A stretch of DNA of 64,000 bases from DASTCZ01 sp963704455 (lineage in GTDB: Bacteria; Acidobacteriota; Terriglobia; Acidiferrales; UBA7541): positions 186,001-250,000 of the forward strand of contig OY969905.1 of the NCBI GenBank assembly GCA_963704455.1, in the 5' to 3' direction. A program made the translations under genes and the position numbers. Position 1 is the stretch's first letter, and each line of letters opens with the position of its first letter. The notes under the pieces are model-generated. The model ran no database searches and was not told the origin of the DNA. It worked only from the letters and a program-made list of their open reading frames with translations. Of the stretch, positions 28,901 to 37,683 are shown piece by piece.

Positions 28901-30099
28901 GAAAGGTGGATCGGAAAGCGCTGCCAGCTCCCGACTTGGGCGGATTTGCCAAAGGGTCCACGTATGAACGCCCTGACAATGAGACGGAAAAGAATCTGGC
29001 CGCTCTGTGGGCTGACGTCCTGGGTCTTGAACGCGTCGGAGTGCTGGATAATTTCTTCGAGCTCGGGGGGCATTCATTACTCGCTGCAGCTATCGTGACC
29101 CGGGTCGAACGGGTGTTTGGGAAGCGGCTTCCGCTGGCGTCTTTGATCCAAGCCCCGACAATTCGACAATTTTCAGAACTTGTCGCCTCAAATCATGACA
29201 AGCCATCGTGGTCATCTCTTGTCAAGCTGGCAGAAGGCGGACCCGGGCGGCCGTTATTCTTGATGCACAGCCACGGGGGCAACATTTTAGAGTACCAACC
29301 CCTGGCCAACAGGCTTGGCAAGGATCGTCCGATTTACGCACTGCAGGCGAGAGGTCTGGACGGGAATATTCCCGAAAATCCGAAGATCCAGGAAATGGCT
29401 TCTTATTATTTGAAGGAGATTCGATCGGTACAGCCGCACGGCCCATATAATTTGGGGGGGTACTGTCTGGGAGGAATACTCGCCTATGAAGCCGCCCAGC
29501 AACTTCGGGCAGCAAACGAGGAAGTGTCTCTTCTGGTTTTGATCAATACCGGAACGCGGGGGTATCCAAAATACGCATCCAATGCCACCGGCGCTCACCG
29601 GATGTATTTCAAATTGGCTACCCGGCTCTCGCTTGAATTCGAAAATCTGTTAAGCAACCAATCTCAATCCTTCCTTGTCCGGTTATTGCACCGAGCAAGG
29701 CGGTTAAGAGAGGTGTCGCAAGCGAGAGCAGAAATGCTTTTGGAGAGAGTACTTGGACGAAAAGGGCGACATCATTCGTTGATTTACGAACTCGAGCGAT
29801 TGGGAATTGCCAATGATCGTGCCGGAAACGCTTACGAGCCGAATCCCTATGATGGGAAAATTGTAATGCTCAATGCGAAGCGCCAACCTGCGGGCGCGGT
29901 CCCAGATCCTATGCTCGGTTGGGACGGAATTCTCACGGGAGAGATAGAAATTGAAGTAATACCAGGCTTCCGCCAGAACTTGCTTGACGAGCCCAATGTT
30001 CGGATGCTGGCATCAACCCTAATGAATGCCATTCATGCTTGTGAAACGATGAGGGGCCGAGCCGAATGCAATAGTGAGGCTGCAATTCTGAGTCGATAA
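25936..30099 (+). CDS. Non-ribosomal peptide synthetase, C-A(Ser)-T-TE
   Basis: A complete single-module NRPS of 1387 residues. The condensation domain (about 35-470) has HHIASDS at 176-182, with Ser replacing the last Gly of HHxxxDG. The adenylation domain (about 490-1000) has YTSGSTGRPKG, FSFDVSVWEFFW starting near 696 and NLYGPTEAAVDV. The binding-pocket residues read by alignment are D V W H I S L V D plus the invariant Lys, the serine code known from EntF. The carrier domain has GGHSLLAA with Ser1047. The thioesterase (about 1090-1370) has GGYCLGG with Cys1177 where Ser is usual. It starts with ATG 25936 after an 79 bp gap. The TE coding sequence is nearly identical to that of the PKS at 33690. 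Confidence 0.93.
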   Translation: MNKDLQTNPRTPEQKMAPIANIFGEARDSKNPEGRIPRREFPALFPLSAGQRQMWFLDQLEAGNHYNEHFCLRIEGRVNLEVLKKAVQEILRRHETTRATFLLNEGQLIQRINPTYEVELPVIELRHLAESNRHAEAMRLAVDVARKPFDLAAGPTWRFSLVVHNEKESWLLITTHHIASDSWSCGVFLKEFGALYKAFREGKPSPLPEPPIQYADYASWQSEWLNSEGATRQLDYWKHQLSGVEPLFELPADRPRPPIRTFRGARHSFSLPKALSSQLIEFSERAGVTLNISLLAAFLALLNRYTGKNDIVVGVPIGNRAYPELEELIGYFDNTLALRNEVSSEMTFIELLQGVRRRTLGAFLNKDLPVEKLVEALRLERTQAYAPVYQHLFVFQKVPIPTIEIPGLSVSDFEIEKGIAKFDLTFSLFENDGGVAGWIEYATDLFDADRMARMAGHFEAMLEGVVANSNQRLNELPLLTSQEKRQLLIEWNDTKVDYPANICLHQLIEKQVERTPDGVAVQFEGKRLSYSELNGRSNQFAHYLQNMGVKPETLVGVYMERSLEMVIALCGVLKAGGAYVPIDPDYPEDRVAFMLQDADVPVLVTQDRLGNRFPDFKGKVVCIDRDWNQIKVESKANPQSRIAPQNLAYMIYTSGSTGRPKGAMNTHRGICNRLLWMQGQYGLTESDTVLQKTPFSFDVSVWEFFWPLLVGARLLVAEPGKHKDPAYLVKLIRDERVTVMHFVPPMLRVFLEVPGAENCKSLRHVICSGEALPFDLQEQFFGKLSAQLQNLYGPTEAAVDVAHWTCQRKSDRKIVPIGRPVANTQIYVLDKQLQPLPIGVPGELFLGGVQVGRGYHKRPELTAEKFIPDPFSQSPEARLYRTGDLCRWLSDGVVEYLGRLDFQVKIRGFRIELGEIETLLSDHPSVKACVVVAREYTPGDMRVVAYVVWQPGKEQSVEDLRNHLGKKLPDYMVPSAFVSLNDLPLSPNGKVDRKALPAPDLGGFAKGSTYERPDNETEKNLAALWADVLGLERVGVLDNFFELGGHSLLAAAIVTRVERVFGKRLPLASLIQAPTIRQFSELVASNHDKPSWSSLVKLAEGGPGRPLFLMHSHGGNILEYQPLANRLGKDRPIYALQARGLDGNIPENPKIQEMASYYLKEIRSVQPHGPYNLGGYCLGGILAYEAAQQLRAANEEVSLLVLINTGTRGYPKYASNATGAHRMYFKLATRLSLEFENLLSNQSQSFLVRLLHRARRLREVSQARAEMLLERVLGRKGRHHSLIYELERLGIANDRAGNAYEPNPYDGKIVMLNAKRQPAGAVPDPMLGWDGILTGEIEIEVIPGFRQNLLDEPNVRMLASTLMNAIHACETMRGRAECNSEAAILSR
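29111..30000 (+). repeat. Direct repeat copy 1: thioesterase-coding segment
   Basis: About 890 bp inside NRPS-1, from the end of the carrier domain through the thioesterase, match 36646-37535 almost base for base at a constant offset of 7535. Differences are scattered single bases, many of them silent. The repeat starts in the third helix of the carrier domain and stops shortly before the end of the thioesterase. Confidence 0.9.
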
Positions 30100-30166
30100 G
30101 TGCTCCCTACGAAACCATTAGACGATTCCGTCCTCTCGAACAAACACAATTGTTAAAATGACTTCA

Positions 30167-30192
30167 ATGCTTATGACATATTCCATAAGCAT
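30167..30192. promoter_or_regulatory. Inverted repeat in the NRPS-1/NRPS-2 spacer
   Basis: The arms ATGCTTATG and CATAAGCAT are perfect complements separated by 8 bases. The element lies 68 bp after the NRPS-1 stop and 191 bp before the NRPS-2 start in an otherwise empty 283 bp gap. It has no T-tract. It could be a dimeric-regulator operator or a weak hairpin. Confidence 0.4.
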
Positions 30193-30382
30193 GCGGTTTG
30201 AAGCCAAAGGCTCAGCCTGCTCCGTCTTACAAACTTACAAAAATGTTGTTGTGGCTTGCACTGAAACGGAGAAGGCACTCGCGGCCATTGGGCCGACCCG
30301 CTGAAAGCAGCCGTTCATTGCCGTCGATTCAGACTTTTTCACGCTTCCGGGATGTATTCGAAGTGGATTTACGGACCAAACC

Positions 30383-33300
30383 TTGATTGAAAAACCTAAT
30401 ATCGCTGAATTGGAGAACGTCCTGACAAACGCCAAAGGATCACGTATAGCTCCCCAGCGTAGGAGAGATCCGTCGCAGTATCCTCTTTCTTCGGGACAAC
30501 TACAGATGTGGTTGTTGAATTTGTTGGAGAAAGGAAGCCACTACAACGAACACTTTTATCTGCACCTTAGGGGGAAAGTGGATCTGCCTGCGTTGCAAAA
30601 CGCGCTCCAGGAGATTTTGAGAAGGCACGAAGTGACTCGCGCTATCATCAAGGAAGAAGACGGCCACCCTATTCAGCAGATCCTGCCGCCACAGCCGCTC
30701 GATTTGCCGGTGGTCGATCTCCGGTCAATCCCGGAAGAACATCGCCATTCAGAGGCTATGCGTTTGGCGGCTTGCGAAGCACGTAAATCCTTTGATTTGG
30801 CGAAAGGTCCTACTTGGCGTTTCACTCTATTTTTACTCGCCGAGGATAATTATTGTCTGCTTACAACCAATCATCATATTGCGAGTGATGGTTGGTCATG
30901 CGGAGTTTTCCTGAAAGAGCTGGGCATTATCTACGAGGCTTTTCGCAATGGGGAACAATCACCGCTTCCGGAACCTGCCATACAATATGCTGACTACGCA
31001 GCGTGGCAGGCGGAATGGTTGCAGAGCAGTGCTGCTCGAAAACAACTCGCCTATTGGAAACAACAATTGTCGGGTGCTCTGCCAGTCCTTGAGTTGCCAG
31101 CCGATCGTGGTCGCCCTCTCATCCGAACCTTCAATGGCGCGCGGTGTTCTTTCTCCATACCTGGATCGCTTTCGTCGGCCTTAAAGAACCTAAGCAAACA
31201 ACAGGGCGCCACGCTTTACATGTTGTTGCTGGCCACGTTCCACACATTGCTAAGCAGATACACCGGAATCGATGAATGTATTATCGGAACACCGATTGCA
31301 AATCGCTCCTATTCAGAGATTGAGGGTCTCCTGGGCTATTTTGTAAATACCCTCGCCTTACGAATTAAGTCGTCGGGCGATATGACCTTTTCCGAGCTAC
31401 TGAAAGAGGTTCGCCGGCGGACGTTAGGCGCTTTCCTTAACAAGGACATGCCGATTGAAAATCTCGTCGACGCTCTGCGCCCCGAGAGAACGCAGACTTA
31501 TTCACCATTGTTCCAGGTATTGTTTGTCTTTCAAAATACACCGATAGCGGCCGTGGAATTGCCAGGATTGTCGATATCTGCGGTGGAGATCGACAGTGGC
31601 ACGTCAAAATTTGACCTGACGCTAAGTCTATTTGAAACCGATGCTGGCATCACAGGTTGGTTTGAATACGCGACAGACTTGTTCGACGCGGATCGGATGG
31701 AGAGGATGGTCCGGCATTTCGAGGTGATGCTCGAAGGGATTGTAGCCAATCCGAGCCAGCGTCTAAATGAATTGCCACTCTTAACAGAGCAGGAAAGGCG
31801 CCAACTGCTAGTGGATTGGAATGATACGAAGGTTGATTATCCGGGGAATACCTGTCTTCACCAGCTAATTGAGGATCAAGTCGAAAGGACGCCCGACAGC
31901 GTCGCGGTGGAATTCGATGGAAAACGCCTGAGCTATTCGGAGCTGAACGGTCGAGCCAACCAAGTCGCCCACCACCTGATAAGACTGGGCGTTGGACCGG
32001 ATGTGCCGGTAGGGCTTTTCGTCGAGCGGTCGCCGGAAATGCTTATTGGGATCCTAGGGATATTGAAGGCCGGGGCGGCATATGTGCCGATGGATCCTGA
32101 GTATCCAAAAGTGCGCGTGCGATACATTCTAGACGACTCCAAGGCGGCAATTGTCCTGACCCAGAAATCGGTGTCCGGTGATTTACCAAGCTTCGCTGGA
32201 CAGTCCATCCGCCTGGATGCGGACTGGGCCAGGATTGCTGCTGAATCCAATGAGAATCCGGCCGTGAACGTAAGACCAGAACAGCTGGCGTACGTGTTAT
32301 TCACTTCGGGTTCGACCGGCAGGCCGAAGGGAGTAGCCTTGGAGCATCGCAACGCCGTGACTTTCATTCAATGGGCTAAGCAAGTTTTCACACCCCAGGA
32401 ACTCGCATGCGTACTGTTTTCTACATCGGTCTGCTTTGACTTGTCCGTATTCGAGGTATTTGTCACGCTGAGCGCCGGAGGCAAACTTATCATTGCTCCG
32501 AGCGCGCTATACCTGCCCAGTCTGCCCGCAAGGGATGAAGTGACCCTGATCAACACGGTGCCTTCTGTCATGGCCGAGTTGGTACGCATGGGAGGTGTTC
32601 CCAGTTCGATAAAGACGGCGAATCTAGCGGGCGAGGCACTGTCTGAAGCGCTAGTGGAGCAGATCTATGCGACCACGAATGTCGAAAGGGTCTACAACCT
32701 ATACGGTCCGACCGAATCCACAACCTATTCCACGTATACTCTGGTGCGCCGCGGCAGTCCTGTCACGGTCGGCCAGCCGATCACCAATACGAAGGCATTC
32801 ATACTCGACAGACAGCGCGAACTCGTGCCGATTGGCGTGCCGGGCGAACTGTATCTTGGGGGGGAGGGGCTAGCACGCGGATACTACGGGCGTCCGGATC
32901 TGACTAGCGAACGGTTCGTGTCCAATCCGTTCCAAGCAGGTGGCGGAGCGCGCATGTACCGGACAGGTGATCTTTGCCGTTGGTTGCGCGACGGCAATAT
33001 TCAGTATTTAGGGCGACTAGATCATCAGGTTAAGTTGAGAGGTTTCCGAATCGAATTGGGAGAAATCGAAGCGACACTCGACTCTCATCCCGCGGTCCGC
33101 CAGAGCACCGTCATAGTCCGCGAGGACGAGCCTGGCCTGAGGCAGTTGGTGGCGTATATTGTGACGACACCGCCGGCCCCGGCGATCCAAGAGCTGCGGA
33201 ACCACCTGAACAAAGAGTTGCCGGATTACATGGTGCCCGCGGCGTTCGTATTCCTCGAGAAACCGCCGCTCACGCCGAATGGCAAGCTGGATCGCAAGGC

Positions 33301-33697
33301 CTTGCCTCCTCCCGACGCTGCCCAGCCGCTGAGCGATGCATATAGTGCACCTGACAACGAGACGGAACAAAAGATTGCAGAGATCTGGCAGGACGTGTTG
33401 GGGATCGTAAGGGCTGGAAGGGATGATAACTTCTTTGATCTGGGAGGGGATTCGTTGCGGTTGATGAGGGTTCGCAGTGCGGTGCAACGCGCCTTCTATA
33501 GAGAAGTGGAGATCGTTGACATGTTCACGTATACAACTATCCGGCTGCTCTCTGATCTCTTGACGGGAAAGGCGGAGAGAGTGATTTCCACGAATCAGGA
33601 TCAAGGGGTTATCGAGGGCCGAAAAAACGCAGCCTCGCGTCGGCGCAATTTGCGTCAGCGGTTAACAGAAGAATTGAGGAATGCTTCCGATGACTGA
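30383..33697 (+). CDS. Non-ribosomal peptide synthetase, C-A(Ala?)-T
   Basis: A single-module NRPS of 1104 residues without a thioesterase. The condensation domain (about 28-455) has HHIASDG at 164-170, the intact motif. The adenylation domain (about 475-985) has FTSGSTGRPKG, FDLSVFEVF with Asp686, and NLYGPTESTTY. The pocket residues read by alignment are D L F N N A L T Y plus Lys, which I recall as an alanine code. The carrier domain has GGDSLRLM with Ser1024, followed by a charged tail of about 55 residues that may dock to the PKS. The only full-length start is TTG 30383. The 3' end overlaps the PKS start by 8 bp, supporting direct transfer of the aminoacyl chain to that enzyme. Confidence 0.92.
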   Translation: MIEKPNIAELENVLTNAKGSRIAPQRRRDPSQYPLSSGQLQMWLLNLLEKGSHYNEHFYLHLRGKVDLPALQNALQEILRRHEVTRAIIKEEDGHPIQQILPPQPLDLPVVDLRSIPEEHRHSEAMRLAACEARKSFDLAKGPTWRFTLFLLAEDNYCLLTTNHHIASDGWSCGVFLKELGIIYEAFRNGEQSPLPEPAIQYADYAAWQAEWLQSSAARKQLAYWKQQLSGALPVLELPADRGRPLIRTFNGARCSFSIPGSLSSALKNLSKQQGATLYMLLLATFHTLLSRYTGIDECIIGTPIANRSYSEIEGLLGYFVNTLALRIKSSGDMTFSELLKEVRRRTLGAFLNKDMPIENLVDALRPERTQTYSPLFQVLFVFQNTPIAAVELPGLSISAVEIDSGTSKFDLTLSLFETDAGITGWFEYATDLFDADRMERMVRHFEVMLEGIVANPSQRLNELPLLTEQERRQLLVDWNDTKVDYPGNTCLHQLIEDQVERTPDSVAVEFDGKRLSYSELNGRANQVAHHLIRLGVGPDVPVGLFVERSPEMLIGILGILKAGAAYVPMDPEYPKVRVRYILDDSKAAIVLTQKSVSGDLPSFAGQSIRLDADWARIAAESNENPAVNVRPEQLAYVLFTSGSTGRPKGVALEHRNAVTFIQWAKQVFTPQELACVLFSTSVCFDLSVFEVFVTLSAGGKLIIAPSALYLPSLPARDEVTLINTVPSVMAELVRMGGVPSSIKTANLAGEALSEALVEQIYATTNVERVYNLYGPTESTTYSTYTLVRRGSPVTVGQPITNTKAFILDRQRELVPIGVPGELYLGGEGLARGYYGRPDLTSERFVSNPFQAGGGARMYRTGDLCRWLRDGNIQYLGRLDHQVKLRGFRIELGEIEATLDSHPAVRQSTVIVREDEPGLRQLVAYIVTTPPAPAIQELRNHLNKELPDYMVPAAFVFLEKPPLTPNGKLDRKALPPPDAAQPLSDAYSAPDNETEQKIAEIWQDVLGIVRAGRDDNFFDLGGDSLRLMRVRSAVQRAFYREVEIVDMFTYTTIRLLSDLLTGKAERVISTNQDQGVIEGRKNAASRRRNLRQRLTEELRNASDD

Positions 33698-36600
33698 CAA
33701 GCATGAAAATGGACACCTTGAAGGCATCGCAGTCATTGGAATGGCGGGCCGCTTTCCAGGTGCCGCGAGCATTGAGCAATTCTGGCAGAATCTGTGCGAT
33801 GGTAAAGAATCCGTGACCAAGTTCACCGATGCACAGCTTCTCTCAGCGGGTGTTGATCCTCGCGTCCTCCAGGACCCCAGCTATGTGAAAGCGGGCGTAT
33901 TGTTGGAAGGAATCGATCTATTTGATGCGGAGTTCTTTGGATTGTCGCCGCGTGAGGCGAAACTGACCGATCCACAACATCGCCTTTTTCTTGAGTGTGC
34001 CTGGCAGGCACTCGAAGATGCCGGCTACGATCCGGAAAAGACTCAGCATCGAATTGGGGTTTTCGCGGGCGCAGGAATGAACAATTATTTGATTTACAAC
34101 ATCGCGTCGAACCCGAATCTGATGAGAAGCTGGAATGATCTTCAGATGTTAATTGCCAGTGATAAGGATTTCTTGTCAACTCGCGTCTCATACAAATTTA
34201 ATTTAAAAGGTCCTAGCATTACGATCCAGACTGCATGTTCGACGTCCCTGGTTGCAGTCCATTTGGGATGTCAAAGCTTGTTGAATGGCGAGTCGGACAT
34301 GATTCTGGCCGGCGGGGTTGCGATACGTATTCCTCAAGTGGCGGGTCACTTGTATGAGCAAGGCTCAATTTTTTCTTCCGACGGCCACTGTCGGGCTTTT
34401 GACGCCAGTGCAGCAGGCACCATGGCTGGTAGTGGTGTGGGGATTGTTGTCCTCAAGCGTTTGGCAGATGCCCTATCCGACGGCGACTCGATTCGCGCGG
34501 TCATCAAGAGTTCATGCATCAATAATGACGGTGCGGCGAAGATTGGCTACACCGCACCTAGCGTAGATGGGCAGGCGGCCGTCATTATGGAGGCACATGC
34601 ACTCGCGGGCGTCACAGGCGACGAAGTCACTTACGTAGAGGCACATGGGACAGGAACACCGTTGGGAGACCCGATTGAAGTTGCCGCGCTGACAAAGGCC
34701 TTTCGCCGCACCACTCAGAACAAAAATTTCTGCGCCATTGGTTCATTGAAGACCAATATCGGTCATCTTGACAACGCCGCAGGGATCGGCGGTCTGATCA
34801 AGACAATACTGGCGCTGGAAAACAGGGCGCTTCCCCCAAGCTTGAATTTCAACCAGCCAAACCCCGCTATCGACTTCGCGAACAGTCCATTCTTTGTCCA
34901 ACAAACATTATCAGAATGGAAGCCGGCCAATGGACGACGTGTGGCAGGTGTCAGCTCCTTTGGGATCGGGGGTACAAACGCTCACGTCATTGTGGAAGAA
35001 GCTCCGCCGGTTGAGACATCAAAAGAAGCGCACACATGGCAATTACTGACGATTTCGGCGAAAACCACGGGTGCCCTTGAAAAAGCTACTGATAATTTGG
35101 CTGATTATCTTGCGGGGCATCGGGACGTAAACGTGGCCGATGTCGCATTCACTCTCCAAAACGGCCGAAAAGTATTTCCGTATCGTAGGTCAGTGGCGGT
35201 CGAGGATGTCGAGGACGCGATTCAACTGCTGAAGTCGCGAGATCCGAAGCGCGTCTATTCAAGTCGGCAAGATCAATCTGAAAATCCGATCGTATTCATG
35301 TTCCCGGGCCAGGCCGCACAGTACGTGAACATGGGTTTGGAAATCTACAGGACTGAGAAGCGCTTTCAAGAAGAAATCGATTTGTGTTGCAAGTTGCTCA
35401 GGCCACATTTGGATTTCGATCTGAGGCATGTGCTTTATCCATCGCAGGAGAAACTTGCGGAAGCCAGTGCCCGACTGAACGAGACCTCGGTGACTCAACC
35501 GGCGATGTTCGTCGTCGAATATGCATTGGCGAAGCTTTGGTTGGACTGGGGACTTACACCGGCGGCCATGATAGGTCACAGCATTGGAGAATACGTTGCC
35601 GCTTGCCTTGCGGGCGTATTCTCCTTGGAAGATGCCTTGGCGCTAATTGCTGCCCGTGGACGCTTGATGCAGAGCCTACCCAGAGGATCGATGCTCGCGG
35701 TGCGGCTAAAAGAAGAGGACGTGAAGCGGTATTTAGGCCAAGAGCTTTCATTGGCCGTCGTGAACGGGAACTCCGCTTGTGTTGTGGCCGGTCCCGATTC
35801 CGCGATTGCGACGCTGGAGGAGTCCTTGACCGGGCAAGGAATTGGTTGTCGCGTCCTTGAAACATCACACGCTTTCCACTCACATATGATGGAGCCCATT
35901 GTGGGGCCGTTTTTAGAGCTATTCAAAAACATTCAATTACGATCGCCTCGAATCCCCTACCTTTCAAACGTTACGGGCACATGGATCCATCAAACGCAGG
36001 CACAGGATCCCAATTACTGGGCAAGCCATATGGTTCAAACAGTTCGATTCGCCGATGGAATTGGCGAGTTAATGAAGCAACCTCAGCGAGTTTTCCTTGA
36101 AATTGGGCCAGGCAATGGGTTGACGTCACTCGCCAAAAAGCATCCGGCGAGAGCCCCTGAAATTACCGTACTGCCCTCCTTCGGTTATGCCGAAGAGAGA
36201 ATTTCTGATTTAGCTGAGATCAGGACTACCCTTGGCCGACTCTGGCTCGCGGGCGCGCGCGTTAACTGGCCAACTTTTCACGATGGACAGGAGCGCCACA
36301 GAATCCCGTTGCCTACCTATCCTTTTGAGCGGCGACGGCATTGGATCGATCGAAAAACTCCAAGTACAAAACCAATTCATGAGGGCGAGTCTTCCGACCA
36401 AAATGAAGAGACAGAACCCATATTGGCTCAGAATCAGGACGGAGGCAAAAATATTGATGATTCAGCGACTGCATCTAAGCGGCCGGAGTTGCGAACTACT
36501 TATGTCGCGCCGCGAACAGAGTTGCATGAAGAACTGGCCTCAGTGTGGCAAGCGACTCTGGGCGTCGACCAAATCGGCATCGACGATAATTTTTTTGAGT

Positions 36601-37634
36601 TGGGTGGAGACTCGTTAACCGCAGCTCAGGTGATTTCACAATTGCGGGTGTTTGGAAAGCGGCTTCCGCTGGCGTCCTTGATCCAAGCCCCGACAATTCG
36701 ACAGTTTTCAGAACTTGTCGCGTCAAATCATGACAAGCCATCGTGGTCATCTCTTGTAAAGCTGGCAGAAGGCGGACCCGGGCGGCCGTTGTTCTTGATG
36801 CACAGCCACGGGGGCAACATTTTAGAGTACCAACCCCTGGCCAACAGGCTTGGCAAGGATCGTCCGATTTACGCACTGCAGGCGAGAGGTCTGGACGGGA
36901 ATATTCCCGAAAATCCGAAGATCCAGGAAATGGCTTCTTATTATTTGAAGGAGATTCGATCGGTACAGCCGCACGGCCCATATAATTTGGGCGGGTACTG
37001 TCTCGGAGGAATACTCGCCTATGAAGCCGCCCAGCAACTTCGGGCGGCAAACGAGGAAGTGTCTCTTCTCGTTTTGATCAATACCGGAAGGCAGGGATAT
37101 CCAAAATACCCATCCAATGCCACCGGCGCTCACCGCGCATATTTCAAACTGGCTACCCGGCTCTCGCTTGAATTCGAAAATCTGTCAAGCGACCGATCTC
37201 GATCCTTCCTTGTCCGGTTATTGCACCGAGCACGGCGATTAAGAGAGGTGTCGCAAGCGAGAGCAGAAATGCTTTTGGAGAGAGTACTTGGACGAAAAGG
37301 GCGACACCATTCGTTGATTTACGAACTCGAGCGATTGGGAATTGTCCATGATCGTGCCGGAAATGCTTACGAGCCGAATCCCTATGATGGGAAAGTTGTT
37401 ATGCTCAATGCGAAGCGCCAACCAGCGGGCGCGGTCCCAGATCCTAAGCTCGGTTGGGATGGAATTCTCACTGGTGAGATAGAAATTGATGTAATACCAG
37501 GCTTCCGCCAGAATTTGCTTGACGAGCCTAATGTAGAGGTCCTCTCAGGACATCTTGCGAAGGCGTTGCATTTGAGTGAATCGGTGAACAATCAAAACGA
37601 ATTGCTTCGAGACGATTTGATCTCGAGTCGATAG
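33690..37634 (+). CDS. Type I polyketide synthase, KS-AT(malonyl)-ACP-TE
   Basis: A 1314-residue single-module PKS. The ketosynthase (about 10-435) has its active Cys183 in TACSTS, and His319 (HGTGTP) and His359 (NIGHLD). The acyltransferase (about 535-855) has GHSIGE with Ser631 and HAFH at 727-730, the malonyl-CoA signature. The carrier has GGDSLTAA with Ser975. The thioesterase has GGYCLGG with Cys1104 as nucleophile. There is no ketoreductase, dehydratase or methyltransferase, so a beta-keto group would remain. I chose ATG 33690 because GAGGA lies 9 bp upstream; ATG 33681 directly abuts it. It should extend the chain from NRPS-2 by two carbons and release it. Confidence 0.93.
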   Translation: MTDKHENGHLEGIAVIGMAGRFPGAASIEQFWQNLCDGKESVTKFTDAQLLSAGVDPRVLQDPSYVKAGVLLEGIDLFDAEFFGLSPREAKLTDPQHRLFLECAWQALEDAGYDPEKTQHRIGVFAGAGMNNYLIYNIASNPNLMRSWNDLQMLIASDKDFLSTRVSYKFNLKGPSITIQTACSTSLVAVHLGCQSLLNGESDMILAGGVAIRIPQVAGHLYEQGSIFSSDGHCRAFDASAAGTMAGSGVGIVVLKRLADALSDGDSIRAVIKSSCINNDGAAKIGYTAPSVDGQAAVIMEAHALAGVTGDEVTYVEAHGTGTPLGDPIEVAALTKAFRRTTQNKNFCAIGSLKTNIGHLDNAAGIGGLIKTILALENRALPPSLNFNQPNPAIDFANSPFFVQQTLSEWKPANGRRVAGVSSFGIGGTNAHVIVEEAPPVETSKEAHTWQLLTISAKTTGALEKATDNLADYLAGHRDVNVADVAFTLQNGRKVFPYRRSVAVEDVEDAIQLLKSRDPKRVYSSRQDQSENPIVFMFPGQAAQYVNMGLEIYRTEKRFQEEIDLCCKLLRPHLDFDLRHVLYPSQEKLAEASARLNETSVTQPAMFVVEYALAKLWLDWGLTPAAMIGHSIGEYVAACLAGVFSLEDALALIAARGRLMQSLPRGSMLAVRLKEEDVKRYLGQELSLAVVNGNSACVVAGPDSAIATLEESLTGQGIGCRVLETSHAFHSHMMEPIVGPFLELFKNIQLRSPRIPYLSNVTGTWIHQTQAQDPNYWASHMVQTVRFADGIGELMKQPQRVFLEIGPGNGLTSLAKKHPARAPEITVLPSFGYAEERISDLAEIRTTLGRLWLAGARVNWPTFHDGQERHRIPLPTYPFERRRHWIDRKTPSTKPIHEGESSDQNEETEPILAQNQDGGKNIDDSATASKRPELRTTYVAPRTELHEELASVWQATLGVDQIGIDDNFFELGGDSLTAAQVISQLRVFGKRLPLASLIQAPTIRQFSELVASNHDKPSWSSLVKLAEGGPGRPLFLMHSHGGNILEYQPLANRLGKDRPIYALQARGLDGNIPENPKIQEMASYYLKEIRSVQPHGPYNLGGYCLGGILAYEAAQQLRAANEEVSLLVLINTGRQGYPKYPSNATGAHRAYFKLATRLSLEFENLSSDRSRSFLVRLLHRARRLREVSQARAEMLLERVLGRKGRHHSLIYELERLGIVHDRAGNAYEPNPYDGKVVMLNAKRQPAGAVPDPKLGWDGILTGEIEIDVIPGFRQNLLDEPNVEVLSGHLAKALHLSESVNNQNELLRDDLISSR
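36646..37535 (+). repeat. Direct repeat copy 2: thioesterase-coding segment
   Basis: Second copy of the segment at 29111-30000, here fused behind the PKS carrier protein. The junction is within the carrier domain's last helix, where both genes read VFGKRLPLASLIQAP. Divergence begins again at the 3' end just after the DEPNV codons, leaving different C-terminal tails in the two proteins. Confidence 0.9.
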
Positions 37635-37683
37635 TCATCTTTCCTCATCATTCAAATCTCGCGCGTGTCCCAAACACGATTCG

